Shown one piece after another: positions 34,463 to 45,777 of a DNA stretch of 64,000 nucleotides (positions are counted from its first letter, which is position 1; each line of letters begins with the position of its first letter). Made by a program: the position numbers and the translations under genes. The DNA comes from Gautieria morchelliformis (lineage: Eukaryota > Basidiomycota > Agaricomycetes > Gomphales > Gomphaceae), in the NCBI GenBank assembly GCA_015179125.1, contig WHVA01000461.1, positions 27,989-91,988 on the forward strand, written 5' to 3'. The notes beneath the pieces are model-generated. The model searched no databases. It was not told where the DNA came from and saw only the letters and a program-made list of their open reading frames with translations.

Positions 34463-34660
34463 GGACAAAGACGTGCAAATCACAATCACATTGGTGCAGT
34501 ACTGCACTAGGCCTTCTTGTAGGTCAATGAATAGTAAGGATGTCCACAAAGGATAGAAAAAGACAATGCGCCATGTAGCCCTGCCTGCCATTCATGTCTT
34601 CTCTTCTCCGCCCATATGAAAATAAGCAACAACACATACACGCCTATCATCTGCGAGACC

Positions 34661-36438
34661 TTATACTTCCGCCCCTCCATTATAGTCTCGGGGAGGTTGC
34701 TGTGGCGCCTGGAACTGTTGAGGGAGGGCGACGGGCACCAAGGCGTATCCGCCAAACATCTGCTGGCTTAAAGGCCGTGTGGACGAGGCTGGCTCAGAAG
34801 AGGTGGCAGCACCAGAGGGCCTGAAAGGGGCTTGACCACCGTAAGGTGTGGTATCGTAAGACTTGGGAGGTGCCTGTCCACTGTGAGAAGTCGGCCGCAC
34901 GATACCGCTATGCGGTACGCCTGATGATGCGGAGCCTGTGTAGCCAGAAGCCGAACTTGGCTCCAACGACGGAAAAGCGGATGGATCCGCAGGGTTCTAT
35001 AAATTTAATAACCCAATCGAGTGAGTTGCGCAGACAGGGAATAGTGATACCGGCATACGTAGAGCTTCTGTGGCTCCCCTTGAACTTGTGGTACGTGTTG
35101 CAATGGAGCCACACCTGGTGCATGATTTTTATTCACATAATCCGGCGTGGGCGAAGGGACCGATAGTTGCGGGTCCAACGATGGATCAGACTTCTCGTTG
35201 GTCTGAAGCCCGCCTTGGGCATATTGTGTACTCGGGGCGCCAGACCTAGTGCGCTTATAGCGACGAACAAGAAAGAACACGCCGAGAAGTATAATAGCAA
35301 CAACACCGCCAGCGATGCCCCCTGCGATTGCGCTGACGGGGCTTGTGGAGCCACCGGAAGATGAGGATGAGTTAGTGGGGAGAGAGTTTGAGGCCGTAGA
35401 TGTGGGTCCGGTAGTAGATGTGGGTCCGGTAGTATTTGTGGGTGCGGTAATAGATGTGGATCCGGTAGTAGATGTGGGTCCGGTAGTAGATGTGGGTCCG
35501 GTAGTAGATGTGGGTCCGGTAGCAGATGAGTCGGGGGTGCCTGTGTGGCAAGGAATCGTCAAGATCTCGAACGAGGGGAAGAATGTAAACTAGCCATTAT
35601 TATGGGCGTTATTCGCAGCGGTCTGATCCCAGGTGCCATTAGTCTTATGAGATGGTTAGTCAAAGGGAAGGAGGAATAAATAAATGTGAACGCACGGTGA
35701 GATCGAGATATGCCCAGGATGGGACGGTCGTACCCGCCGGAATGGTGAGGGAAAACTGAGATGAAGAAAGTTCAGCGCCACTGCACATAGCTGAGATAAT
35801 ACTACACACGAGGAGATGGATATATCTGAGGCAGTACAATTGGCCTTCCACTCTGTCCATCTGTGGCACCAGGTAAGGCGGACGAGAGTTGGGAATAAAG
35901 GTAGACGTGACGCACGCGATAATACCGCCGCCCTGGCAGGCACCACAAGCTGCGACCATGGAGTAGGTTACAGTGCTGCATGTACAGGGGTCTAAGATTT
36001 GGGGGACGGTGTACGATTGCCCAGGTTGAACGGCGGGGACGGTAAACGCTGGGTGTGCATGTGAGGACGGAGACCTGACGATGGACTGGGATGTAACATA
36101 CCGCCGTTATGGCATGCGGCTTCTAGTGAAGCGGTGACTGTAGCCAAGTCCAGGAGAGCTGTCTGATACATACAGGATGACTACTCACCCAAGCAAGGAC
36201 TGACATCTTCTTGATTAAAGGTCTAAACGACAATATCTGAGACCTCAGTGACTTCCATAAGGAAATGGACTGTTCCCTACCCAGGCAGCAGTGGTACAGA
36301 TCACAGTAGTGTTCTTTACAATGGGTGAGCGTGAGCGTCTCTTCACCAAGACGGTTGGCTACTCACCGCTTGTGCTGCGACTTGAACCAGACAGCTACCA
36401 GAGAGGATTACAGCTACAATACGGACGAGACAACCCAT
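34661..36438 (-). pseudogene. Single-pass membrane protein, family copy C (probable frameshift)
   Basis: Same exon plan as copy B. Signal peptide MGCLVRIVAVILSGSCLVQ from 36438; Cys-rich block; WTEWKANCTASDIS; TM exon (AIAGGIAGGVVAIILLGVFFLV then RRYKR); Pro-rich tail ending NGGAEV at 34661. The exon reading TIPAGTTVPSWAYLDLT is preceded by gaggg at 35748-35752 where B and D have gagggg. One base is therefore missing and the upstream join would be out of frame. The Ser/Thr stalk is expanded by an 18-bp repeat (35396-35522). The GC-donor intron (35594-35541, 54 nt) is kept. It could still be a gene if the missing base is a sequencing error. Confidence 0.7.
35396..35522 (-). repeat. 18-bp minisatellite in the copy C stalk
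   Basis: About seven near-copies of tagatgtgggtccggtag, coding for GPTSTT-type repeats in the extracellular stalk. Copies B and D have a single unit-like sequence here. The unit length is a multiple of three, so length changes do not shift the frame. Confidence 0.85.
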
Positions 36439-36588
36439 AGTAAGAGAGGAACGTCGTGAAACGAAAGAGGGGGTCGCACGCGAAATTGGCAGATGCAGAC
36501 GAACCTTATTACGAAACGTCAATACGCGAGTCGCTTGACGGATACTTATGCCTAGGTACAGGTAAGATAAACGTAACTGGCGAGACTT

Positions 36589-36595
36589 CTTTATA
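36589..36595 (-). promoter_or_regulatory. TATA-like box of membrane-protein copy C
   Basis: The minus strand reads TATAAAG about 150 bp upstream of the ATG at 36438, at the position of the TATA boxes of copies B and D. Confidence 0.5.
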
Positions 36596-36746
36596 GCGGG
36601 GGTCGGATCTCAGCTGGCTGTCTGCGCGCGCTGGGAATGACTGTCCATTGAACATTTGATTGCAAGTACAGTGCGGTGCGACATGGCGGTGGCCGCTATA
36701 TCGCGTTCCTGTACTGCCCGACTCGACTGTTGGTAGTACAAGGACT

Positions 36747-36801
36747 TGTAGAGCGCAGTGACTGAGTTCGGAGCAGTCCGACTGCATCACGTGATGCAAC
36801 A
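36747..36801 (-). repeat. Copia LTR remnant upstream of copy C
   Basis: The minus strand begins TGTTGCATCACGTGATGCA and ends GCGCTCTACA (55 bp), followed by AGTCC (36742-36746). Copy D keeps the uninterrupted AGTCCTTGTACTACC context without copia. Much shorter than a normal LTR, so it probably has an internal deletion. It contains the same E-box palindrome (36783-36798) as near copy B. Confidence 0.5.
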
Positions 36802-37048
36802 CACCCCTTGATGCAATCTGCGAATAGAAGAGTCCCATGGCGCGACGGTGCCGTTCCACTGATTCACGACGTAGTGCTTTCGTTAATAGGTCAGCTGACG
36901 CGTCTCTGGTAGGCACATATCGAACTTGGATGGCCTTCTGGGCAACTTTCTTTCGCAACCAGAAGTATAGTAGATCCAGATCCTTATTCGCCCGTGATGC
37001 TCCGGGTTTTTGGCGACTGTGCTCGAGAGGGAGCTGAGGTGGGAACAA
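36802..37048 (-). pseudogene. Ty1/copia RNase H C-terminus beside copy C
   Basis: Minus-strand translation reads NKDLDLLYFWLRKKVAQKAIQ, VRYVPTRDASADLLTKAL and RRAMGL, the copia RNase H end. It is collinear with 5640-5900 next to copy B, so the B/C duplication included this copia or both copies descend from one insertion. It ends abruptly near 37030-37048. Confidence 0.8.
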
Positions 37049-37734
37049 TGGTCAGCAGCTGATCAATCCAGACTATCGGAACCACCGGCAGTTTGGTTCA
37101 AATACCAAACCTCGCTTACCGTCGTTTCTCTTTTGGAGCAACTGTTCGACCTCCATCATCGGAGGGCATCGCTTCACGTGGTGTATTGAGCAGGTATTCA
37201 TGTATACACCGCGGATACGTATGAGCGAATACGAGACGTGGGTGTTCGAGAAGCAGGAGAACGGCCAGGGACGGGTGCACACGCACTGTATCCAATAGCA
37301 GGCGAGTAAGGGTAAGGGGCTGGAAAGAACAAATGAGGCCAGCGACGATGCCTCTACTTACAACCTAAAGCGGGAGGGTCGGCTATAGTAACTTATTGTG
37401 CATCGAGCGCCGGTCAACGGCCGTTTTCCTTCTACTTTGCTAGAAGATTCCTCACACCGAATCCGAACAGGGCCAGACATACCCGCGACGGCGTCCGCAC
37501 ACGAAGCGGGAGGATCCATGAGGATCACTCGCCATCGACTTTATTGTGCAACCCTCGTTCCCTTTTTGGGTTTGCTTCCTTAGCAGATCCGTTGGTTTCC
37601 TGTGCGGGGGCAGATGTCTCCCACACTGGATTAGGATTAGAATTTTGGCAGCTCAACTGTTAAACAAAAAACCCCTAAGCTCGATGGGTTAGACTTATAT
37701 GAGGTTAGAACCTCTCTAACTTCCCTTTAGGCCT
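37049..37734. other. Spacer, nothing recognised
   Basis: Short unrelated open frames only. No homology to the other copies of the duplicated block was seen beyond 37048. Confidence 0.4.
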
Positions 37735-37995
37735 CCCAGTTACTTGTACGGTCATCTCCAGCCCAAACAGTCGTTTCAGCGTCGGCAAAGCTGTCGTCGC
37801 AAAGCCCGAAGGTCTGCAACTGAATTCATTTCTACCATGACTTGTCATTCAAACTTTCCTTCAGACCGCCCAGTTACTCGTAGAGTCATGGCCAGCCCAA
37901 ACGATCGTTTGAATGCTGGCAAAGTTGTCCTCGTGAGGCCGAAGGGTCTGCAACTCGAACTTATTATGATATGTCATTTAAAGGCTTTATTTGTA
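37735..37995. repeat. Direct repeat, about 134-bp unit, two copies
   Basis: cccagttacttgtacggtca at 37735 and cccagttactcgtagagtca at 37869. Each is followed by ccagcccaaac, a GCAAAG(C/T)TGTC block and gaaggtctgcaact / gaagggtctgcaact. The copies are diverged, so the tandem duplication is old. Confidence 0.75.
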
Positions 37996-39659
37996 GACCT
38001 GAAACCTATACCTCTCAATTAACAAAGAAGGGTAAGGGCTCTTAACCCTCAAGCTATCGTACGGTCATTAAAATTAAAGTCACAGGGTAAAAATGCGCCT
38101 CATCCAGCCATGGTTACCTCTTCCTCTCACCCTCGTCTCCTGACTCTTGCGCCCATGTCACACACCGCGATTGAACCATGGAAAATGACCGAAGATATTG
38201 CCCCTAGTCTCCCACGTAGCGACCGACCAGCATTCATCCATACGTATCCTACTCGGGCTTTGAGGTCGAAAGTGCGACCTGGCAAGGTAAAAGAAGTCGG
38301 TGAAGCCCGATGAACTGAAGAATTTACAGGCCGAGCATGAAATGCAGGTCGCCGCCAGGGAACCAGAGGTAAAAGAACGAGAGGAAACGAGGAAACGAAA
38401 CGAAACGAGAGGAAAAGGTGAACTCTGGAAAGATATGATATGGACGTGGAGAACCATGTTATATGCTACGTTCGACACTCGGACTCTGACATGAAAGTAC
38501 AGTGTATCAGGAAGAAAACGGAAGTATTCATAGACTTCTATGATCTGTGCGTTTAACAGCGTATACAACCAGTACACATTCTTCATCAACTACAGTTTTG
38601 CGTCTGCCTTCGCCGTCAGTGCTACTTTTTGCTTATTGCATCGCATTCAAGAATCAAAACCCGTCATCCATTTCGTGGAGCGGCCCCGTCAGGGCCCGAC
38701 TTAGTACACGACACGATCTGTGAAGGCCCCCAGTCTTGAAAGAGGGTATTCTTCACGTTATGCTTGTTCCAGAGACGCGAACCGCTACAGCTGGTAAATC
38801 GAATACCCTGTCCCCCCCTTTGACGTTCCACTCCCCGATACTTGAATCCCGAGGAGATCCAGTACGCGAGACTTGTTCGTGACAATGCACTCGACCCTCG
38901 GAGGACCGCGCATTTATTACGAGAAATGCTGCACAGGTATATACATGTGGTCAGCGTCAACGTCATGCAGGATAGAAGAACGTCTCAGATAGAAGTCCGT
39001 TTGGCAGCTGAGCGGCGAAATGAGGAGTGCGCATATATCATTTTGTAGTAGACGACGGTTACTCCAGTTTCCAATGTACATACTTGCCCTTTGAGACATT
39101 TGCCTCCCACGCACAGGGAACCAACGGATACGGGCCCACGGTGCGTCTGCACCGGTCCCTGGCGGCTCTCCTGCTTCTCTAACACCCACGTCTCGTATTC
39201 ATTAGCTCACACGTCTTCGCGGTGTATACATGAACTCACGTGAGCTGCCACCTGTGTAAAGTCGATTCCCCTTAGCGTGCTGCGGCTCTACAAGCTTTCT
39301 GTGATGCATACCATCAGGAAGAACAGCATTTGCACGAGAGCCCGGACCTATATTTATCGGCTCGGCCGCGGTATATCTCGACCGCTAGAGATTGGCAGGG
39401 GTATACATACCTGGGGGTACACCGCCGTTCGAAACTGAGGTTGTGACGGCCTTCCAGCGAGTATGTCAGGAGGAGTGAGTAATATGGCCAACACACCCCT
39501 TGACACTACCCAGTGGTGTGCACTGGTGGTCACCGGTGAAGGGTAGTCGCCCTCGGTGATCTATTCTCGTGCTCACCGGTCACTACCCACAAGATAATTT
39601 CCTTCTTGTAAGCTATGCTGGCCTCCAACGGTCACCGTTGACGACCGACCCTCAAAACA
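37996..39659. other. Spacer, no gene supported
   Basis: Several short open frames (for example 38110-38313 plus, 38158-38589 minus, 38842-39048 plus) without recognisable domains or consistent exon chains. Decayed repeats are likely. Confidence 0.4.
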
Positions 39660-40620
39660 GGTACTTAAAGTGAGTTATGCCCGCGCCCCCCGGGTCGTCA
39701 CGCACACGCACACCCAGTCTATGCCAACCTGCCAATCCTGCCTCTGCCGCGCACGCCCACGCCGCCGTTCGAGCTGGGTATATACGTTCTCCCGCGAACT
39801 CCCTTTCCGTATTCCTTCCCCTCAGAGGAGGAGGGGGGTCGCCCTCACGCCCAGGGCCCGGCGAGGAGAAGGAAGCCACGAAGAACGGCACGGCGGGGCT
39901 CGTGAATGGCACGGGCGTGCACGACACCCTCAAGGCCCCGCTCTCGCGACGTCGAAGTCCCGTTCCTTATCCCGCGCGCGCTCCTCCCCACGCGCCTGCC
40001 ACCGCCGCACTGCTCCCTATCTGGGTGGCGGCCCAGGTGCGTGTGAGGATGCACATTGAGGGCGAGAGTGGTGGCGGTGGGGGGGGGGGAGTGTGGTGGT
40101 GGATGCTGTGATGGGCGTGGGCGGGTTCCGTGGTGGGGGGTGGGGCGGGGTGGGCGTGGGCGGGGGGCGGCGCAAGGGGAAGGACAGGGAGCACGAGCGC
40201 ACGGACAAGACGCTGGCCCTGCAGAGCCGCACAACGGCGTGGGAATCGAGGTGCTCGCCGTGCAGTGGATTCCTATATGTGTTCCAATAAGGTGATCCAT
40301 GAAGCCAGTGCCGCCCCCGAGCTCTGTGTCCTTCTGCGTGCGCCGTCACCTGCCACCGAGCACCATGGGAAGCGTCCTGGCCCGCGAGCAATGCCGTCGT
40401 AGCGGCGGTGCTCGTTTGGCACGCCGCCTCGCGTGGTTGGCTCGTGGGGTGTGCTGGATCGCGTCCATCACGGACGGAATGGAGCTAGGGCTCGGGATCG
40501 CGATCTCGATCATCGTTGGGCCATGCGCTGTCTCTGCCTCCACGTTGCGGGGCGGTGTTCGTCTGCCTCACCACCTCGCGTGGCCGTGGCAGGCGCAAGG
40601 CAGGCTGGCGATCTATTTGA
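39660..40620. other. Second GC-rich island
   Basis: GC-rich, with G/GT-runs at 40066-40190 (gtggcggtggggggggggag, ggtggggggtgggg). Open frames of 120-150 codons occur on both strands and are Pro/Arg/His-rich. No domain was seen. Composition resembles the island at 23740-25060, but no clear sequence homology was found by eye. Confidence 0.45.
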
Positions 40621-41250
40621 GTTTTCCCTACTAGTAATTCATAAAATATCGCTTAGCCTCTAGTGATGTCCTTGCCACCAGCCCACATCATACCTGGCTG
40701 CCTGATTGTATCTATGTAAATTATTATTTGGTGAACACTACAATGCTATTGCGGTGGGCTACACTAATGTGTGATGGAGAACATTGGATTTTGAGACTGC
40801 AATGGTTGATAGTGTGGTGCATTGGATACCATTGCACGACACTGTCTGCTGGTGTGTGACAGGGCAGTCCGGTGGCCGGCATTGGAAATTGGGGTACTAG
40901 AGTGGGGTTGCATTGGCGCCTAGGGCCAATCAGTGGGGACATAAGTAATGGGGATATTACTGGGAGGAGTCCACCCGCATGGAACCTCTCAGCTACGTTT
41001 GTAATGAAGTTAGCCTAGGCTATCACAATGTTATAGCTTTTTCAAACATCTCACAGGTATGCTGTATCTGTGTTAGTTTACCAGATAAGGCTGCATTGTG
41101 GCATCATATGCCACATGTCAACCTTTGCAGAACGTTGACCGCTGCGGTGCACACTGTCTCCAGCATGAGGTTACACATCTTGTGTGAGCAGATTTCTGAA
41201 GGTATAGGCTTTCTAGCAGAATGTTCACATTAGGCCATAGAAAACAGGCT
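40621..41250. other. Spacer left of the Tc1-like element
   Basis: No coding sequence recognised. Confidence 0.35.
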
Positions 41251-41345
41251 ACTAAGGTACTGCTGGAGTTTTTCCAGAGGCACTGTATCAGCTGATCTCC
41301 CAGACTGAATAATGTGGTTCAAAGGCCTACATCGTGCCACAGATA
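41251..41345. repeat. Flanking direct repeat, left copy
   Basis: actaaggtactgctggagtt...ttccagaggcactgtatcagctg...ccagactgaataatg...ttcaaaggc resembles 44617-44705 on the other side of the Tc1-like element. The two copies differ at many sites, so the duplication is older than, or independent of, the transposon. Confidence 0.75.
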
Positions 41346-41403
41346 TATATTTGCTAGTGAGTTCACAGCGCAGAGTGTTCAGGTCAGATGACAGAAACAG
41401 GTA

Positions 41404-44400
41404 AGATAGAGGACACCCTAATAGGGCACCCTTATGTAATCTCTAACCCTAACCCTAAAAGTGGCCAAAATCCTGAAGTCGAGTAGAAAAAAAAAAAATA
41501 CTCATTAGATTTCACATCAAGGATGCCTCCCCACCCATAGTCTATGTACTCATAGTCTATGTATTGTAATGTATTAAGTACCAAAGTGCTATGCATAGGC
41601 AGCCTTTGCTTTCTCAGCCATCCAAGGGGGTAAAGTCCGGTGTCCATGATCCTTCGGTTTGCCCAGGCAGCCATTGAGCCAGAAAGGCCTTGTGAGTATG
41701 CTGAAATGAATCTGGCAGATCTATTTGCATAGCTACTCCAAAAAAAAAAAAACAATGAGTAATCCATATTCAGATGATGTGGAAACCACTGACCGCCGAA
41801 TTTGGATCAATGAGATATCATCAAGGCATGCAATCACATTGCGCTCCATGGCATCCATATCTGTTGTTTGTGCACTTGACCTGTATCGGAACTTGACTGC
41901 ACCCCAGTATTGCTCAATAAAGTTGAGCTCACAATGAAATTTTGGATAAAATTCACAAATGTGGCCACGGGAGGTGATGTACTCCTCAAGCTGTGATTTC
42001 TGTGAACAAAAGTCGGGCTGACAAAATAAAAGACGCCGGCAGCAGCAGGCTGTCTTCCCTGTCTCACATTTGAAGCCTGGACACTGGGCATTCAAGGTTC
42101 CAGTTTGTGGCCAAAGACCCCGCTCATGAATAATAGTCTCCATGCCTTTAAACCATCCAGGCATTGTCGGATGGTCATCTGGGTAATAAAAATCTTGTGA
42201 TTGCTGATTAGCACCAGTCCCAAAAGAACCATTTCGCATCCTTGGTGTGTCTTTATTTGGCACCCAATCCTTGCTTGCACCCTTGGGCATTTTTCGTGTA
42301 GAAAGGGCATCAGCAGCTCGCTTTTGGTGGCTAGGGGCATTGTCAAATGCAAAGAGGCCAGTGGCAAATCCATTGACCTTAGATTCAAAGATGGCAATTG
42401 CTTTTTCTACCTGTCGCATCAAGTCATCACAGGAGAAGTATCCATCACGGTCCTTCCCAGCTTTGAAAATGATGCGTGCCTCACTAAATTCAGCAAACCG
42501 GTCAGTGATTGTTACTGGGTTGGAAAGGTACGCACTCATTGCCATCAGTAAGCCGTCCCCATTCTGAGGTGACAAAGTCAGAAATCATCAAGGAGGCACC
42601 TTCACCTTTGCGCTGTGGGGTTGCCTTGTCACTTGAATGAGACCATTGAGTCTTTCGGCGATCATATGCATAGAATGTGGATTCATCATGGGTGACTAGA
42701 ATGAGTCGAAATCGGCCCTTTTGAGGAACTGGGAAGCCTCTCAGGGTGTTATCAATGTTCCCATCATTGTCATAGGTAAACATGCGTTTTTCATACTCTT
42801 TCCATCGTGTAAGGAACTCCTTTCGGTATTGAACAACATCTTCTCCTTCATGACCATCAATGTACATGCCATTCTTCTTTCGACCATATCGCCAATCCAA
42901 CTTCTTCAGCCATCGTCGGGCAGTCCTCACTGAGATATTCCGTGCTTTTGATCCTAACTTCGCTTGCATCTCAGGTGTGGCAACAAAGTCTACAATATCC
43001 TGTGCTCGAACATAGCCACCCTTGGCCTTTTCCATCAGATGAAGCTGGATCTCTTGTGCAAAATCTTCATGGTCCAAGATGGATGAATGGTTCTGACCTC
43101 GACGGTGAGTGGGTAGTTTGCCAGAGGCAAGGAATTGATGAATCCAGGTGCGTATGTTGCGCGCTCGTTTTGATCCACTCTGAACTCCAAGCCCCAGTGA
43201 TTTAGCAACAACCAGAGAGGCCTCTCTCCATGAATTTGACAGCTCTGTGTCCATGTACAAGTTGAGTGTCCCAACCATTGCAGTAATTCGTGAACGAAAG
43301 ATAACAGCAAGTTTTGGATCACGCGCTTTGACACTCAGTTTTGCTCTTGCTCAACGCAGTTCTGGGAAATTCTTGTAATTCAAGATGTTCAATGCTCCAT
43401 CTGCAGTCGTTTCTTCTTCATTTTGATCATCAATTGGTATGCGGCCCTTTCGCATCTCCTCCAAGAGTTTGTTAACACGCATTTGACGGTCTGCCAATAT
43501 ATTCTTAGAATTCACATCATCAGTGGCAGAGTCCTCTGAGGATTCTTCCTCTTCTTCCTCTTGGAAGTCATAGTATTGGTGCTGGAGACCTTGTAAGAAA
43601 TGCTGTCATTGTTATCTCAAATGCTTACCATCTTCGGATATGCAGGTCCATCTTGCATTTCCACAGAATCACAAACAGTCTCTGAGTCCTCCCTGGTGTT
43701 TTTAGCAGTCTCCTTCACTGATTGCATCCAGGCTGATATTGAGGGCTGTCCCATAGCTGCGAGCTTTTCCCGAAGACCTTTTCGTCGCCTGAGTGTCCGT
43801 GCAGAAGTTTTCGTGTATTGCCGGGGGCACTTCTTTTGACCCCATTTCAGCTTTTCAGCAGCTGTTGCAAGCTCTTGGCCTGTCCGAAGCACCTCAGAAA
43901 AGGTGAGCAGTGCTGCTTCATCATTGATCTCTGCTTCCTCTTCATCATCCAGCTCCCAGTCCCTATCTTCAGAGTCCAAGTCTGATTCATCATCAGACAG
44001 GTCATCCTCCACAAAAGCTAATTGGCCATGGATCTCTTCAACATCAGCTTCTGAGCCCTCTCGCTCCATGTTTGAGCTCTCCTGCATTGTTCCCAAGGTG
44101 GTCTGGTTGTAATCCACATCATCAGACTCATCCTCCCAGTTTGCGGCATCATCCTCTACAGTTACACCATGGTCATTGGAGGCACCCTTTCTCAGGTTTT
44201 TGAGGCATGCTAATCGCGCTTTAGAGTTCCGGCCCATGCTAGATGCGCAAGGTACAGAGATGCGGTTGGTTCAGCGAGCTTTTCTTCAATTTTCGCGCTC
44301 CGCTTATGTCACGTGATCGCTTACATAAGCGGCCAAATTTCTTCATCGTCCCTGCCCAAAAATTGTCTGAGCATGTCCTCACATCATAGAAGTGATTTCC

Positions 44401-44614
44401 TGCACTTTTGTACAATTCAAGTTTTTTAGTCTATATATAGCTCAATTTTTATTCAAATAATATTCTGCTTCCTAGGAATCATTTCTAGAGGTTATTTTCA
44501 TGGATTGTAGGACGCAAAGTTGTGAAAAATTGACCGTGTGAACGTCTATTTGAGCTCAAAATATTGTGCTAAACTAGATTACGTAAGGGTGCCCTATTAG
44601 GGCGTCCTCTATCT
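41404..44614 (-). mobile_element. Complete Tc1/mariner-like DNA transposon (3.2 kb)
   Basis: 39-bp terminal inverted repeats at 41404-41442 and 44576-44614 differ at two positions only. Both begin AGATAGAGGAC and are flanked by TA (41402-41403 and 44615-44616), the Tc1/mariner target duplication. The transposase is encoded on the minus strand. Just inside the left TIR is a short telomere-like run ctaaccctaaccctaaaa (41443-41460). Confidence 0.92.
41733..44237 (-). pseudogene. DDE transposase of the Tc1-like element
   Basis: Starts MGRNSKARLACLKNLRKG at 44237, then a long acidic region and a basic RTLRRRKGLREK segment. An intron of about 40 nt with GTAAGC donor follows PAYPKM, and the frame resumes with an acidic stretch. 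TGA at 43351-43353 interrupts LR-ARAKLSV. Then comes a helix-turn-helix-like region (RARNIRTWIHQFLASG, ISVRTARRWLKKLDW) and the catalytic core: THDESTFYAYD (first Asp), LFAFDNAPSHQ (second Asp), CELNFIEQYWGAVK (Glu). A frameshift near 42530-42560 separates the first Asp block from the rest. The fold is the DDE_3/IS630-Tc1 type expanded in basidiomycetes. Two lesions make it inactive as read. Confidence 0.85.
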
Positions 44615-44616
44615 TA

Positions 44617-44705
44617 ACTAAGGTTCTTTTGGAGCTTTTCCAGAGGCACTATATCAGCTGAAACACCAGACTGAATAATGCAGTTCAAAGGCATGTAATG
44701 CGCTA
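44617..44705. repeat. Flanking direct repeat, right copy
   Basis: actaaggttcttttggagc...ttccagaggcactatatcagctg...ccagactgaataatg...ttcaaaggc; it starts directly after the TA duplication of the transposon. Partner of 41251-41345. Confidence 0.75.
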
Positions 44706-44849
44706 TACATAGAAAGAGTGGAATGTTGGTAATATGGCTTCATTGAAGCATCAGCTACCTATCCATGAGCTCAACACCTCCCACATCCCATTGCTTTCAA
44801 TTTGAGTTCCACGCTACCTGCATGCTGGTGGCATAATTTTTCTGCCACT

Positions 44850-45777
44850 GCTCAAGATCCTTCATCGCAGTAGTTGGGTATATCATGTTCTCATCTTGGG
44901 GATGCTTGAAATCTTCCTGGTCACCCAGGAGATTAATGTTCATCTGCCTGAGCAATGAGTAGTCCACACCCAAATGTCAACAATGTGACCACTCACTCAG
45001 CCAATGCCTCCTTGCCTGGATATGTGATCTCCCATTCCCATATCACTTACAGGGGTTCTAGCACATCTTCACCAAAGGGTCCTTTGACTGCCAACTGGGA
45101 AAATCTGGGACCATGCGATTGAGCTTGAGCCTGGATCTAAGCTGACAAACTGCTAGGTGTACCCCCTGTCCCCCTTGGACCAAAGTGAGCTTGACAACTT
45201 CCTGCAGGAGAACCTCTGCACTGGGAGAATCACCCCATCTAAGTCACTGATGGCCTCCCCGGTCTTCTTCATTAAAAAGAAGGACATCTCTCTCCCACTT
45301 GTGCAGGATTACCAAGCCTTCAACCTGATCATAATCAAGAACCAGTATCCAATCCCACTCATCTCCACGCTCATCAACCAACTGGGAGGTGCAAGGGACT
45401 TCATGCAGTTGGATATCTGATGGGGATTCAACAATGTCTGGATTCAGGAAGGAGACAAGTGGAAAGCAGCTTTCAACATGAACCAAGGCCTGTTCAAGCC
45501 TTGGGTTATATTCTTCAGCCTCACAAACAGCCCAGAGACCTTCCAGACAATGATAAACAATGTCTTCTGAGATAAGATTATGAAGGGTGTCGTCTGCATG
45601 TACCTGGACGACATCCTTATATTCATGAAGACACTTTCAGAACATTGGAAAGTCATGCCACAGGTCCTGGGGAGACTTCTAAAGTACAAGCTGTTCCTCA
45701 AACTGGAGAAGTGTGAGTTTGAGAAAACCTGGATTGAATACCCCACACTCATTGTCTCAGGAGGATATTCAGATTGA
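44850..45777 (+). pseudogene. Ty3/gypsy reverse transcriptase fragment
   Basis: Translation gives CTGRITPSKSLMASPVFFIKKKD, LVQDYQAFN, KNQYPIPLIS and ARDFMQLDI, then after a stop WGFNNVWIQEGDKWKAAF, GLFKPWVIFFSLTNSPETFQ, the palm VCMYLDDILIF and a thumb part. Order and motifs are those of Ty3 RT. Upstream sequence from 44850 is more decayed. It ends near 45777; RNase H and integrase are missing. Confidence 0.85.

Noticed and set aside
41443-41460. Short CCCTAA run as evidence of an ancient chromosome end
   Set aside because: Only two units, located inside a DNA transposon next to its TIR. Too short for a fused telomere, so it is kept only as a remark on the element.
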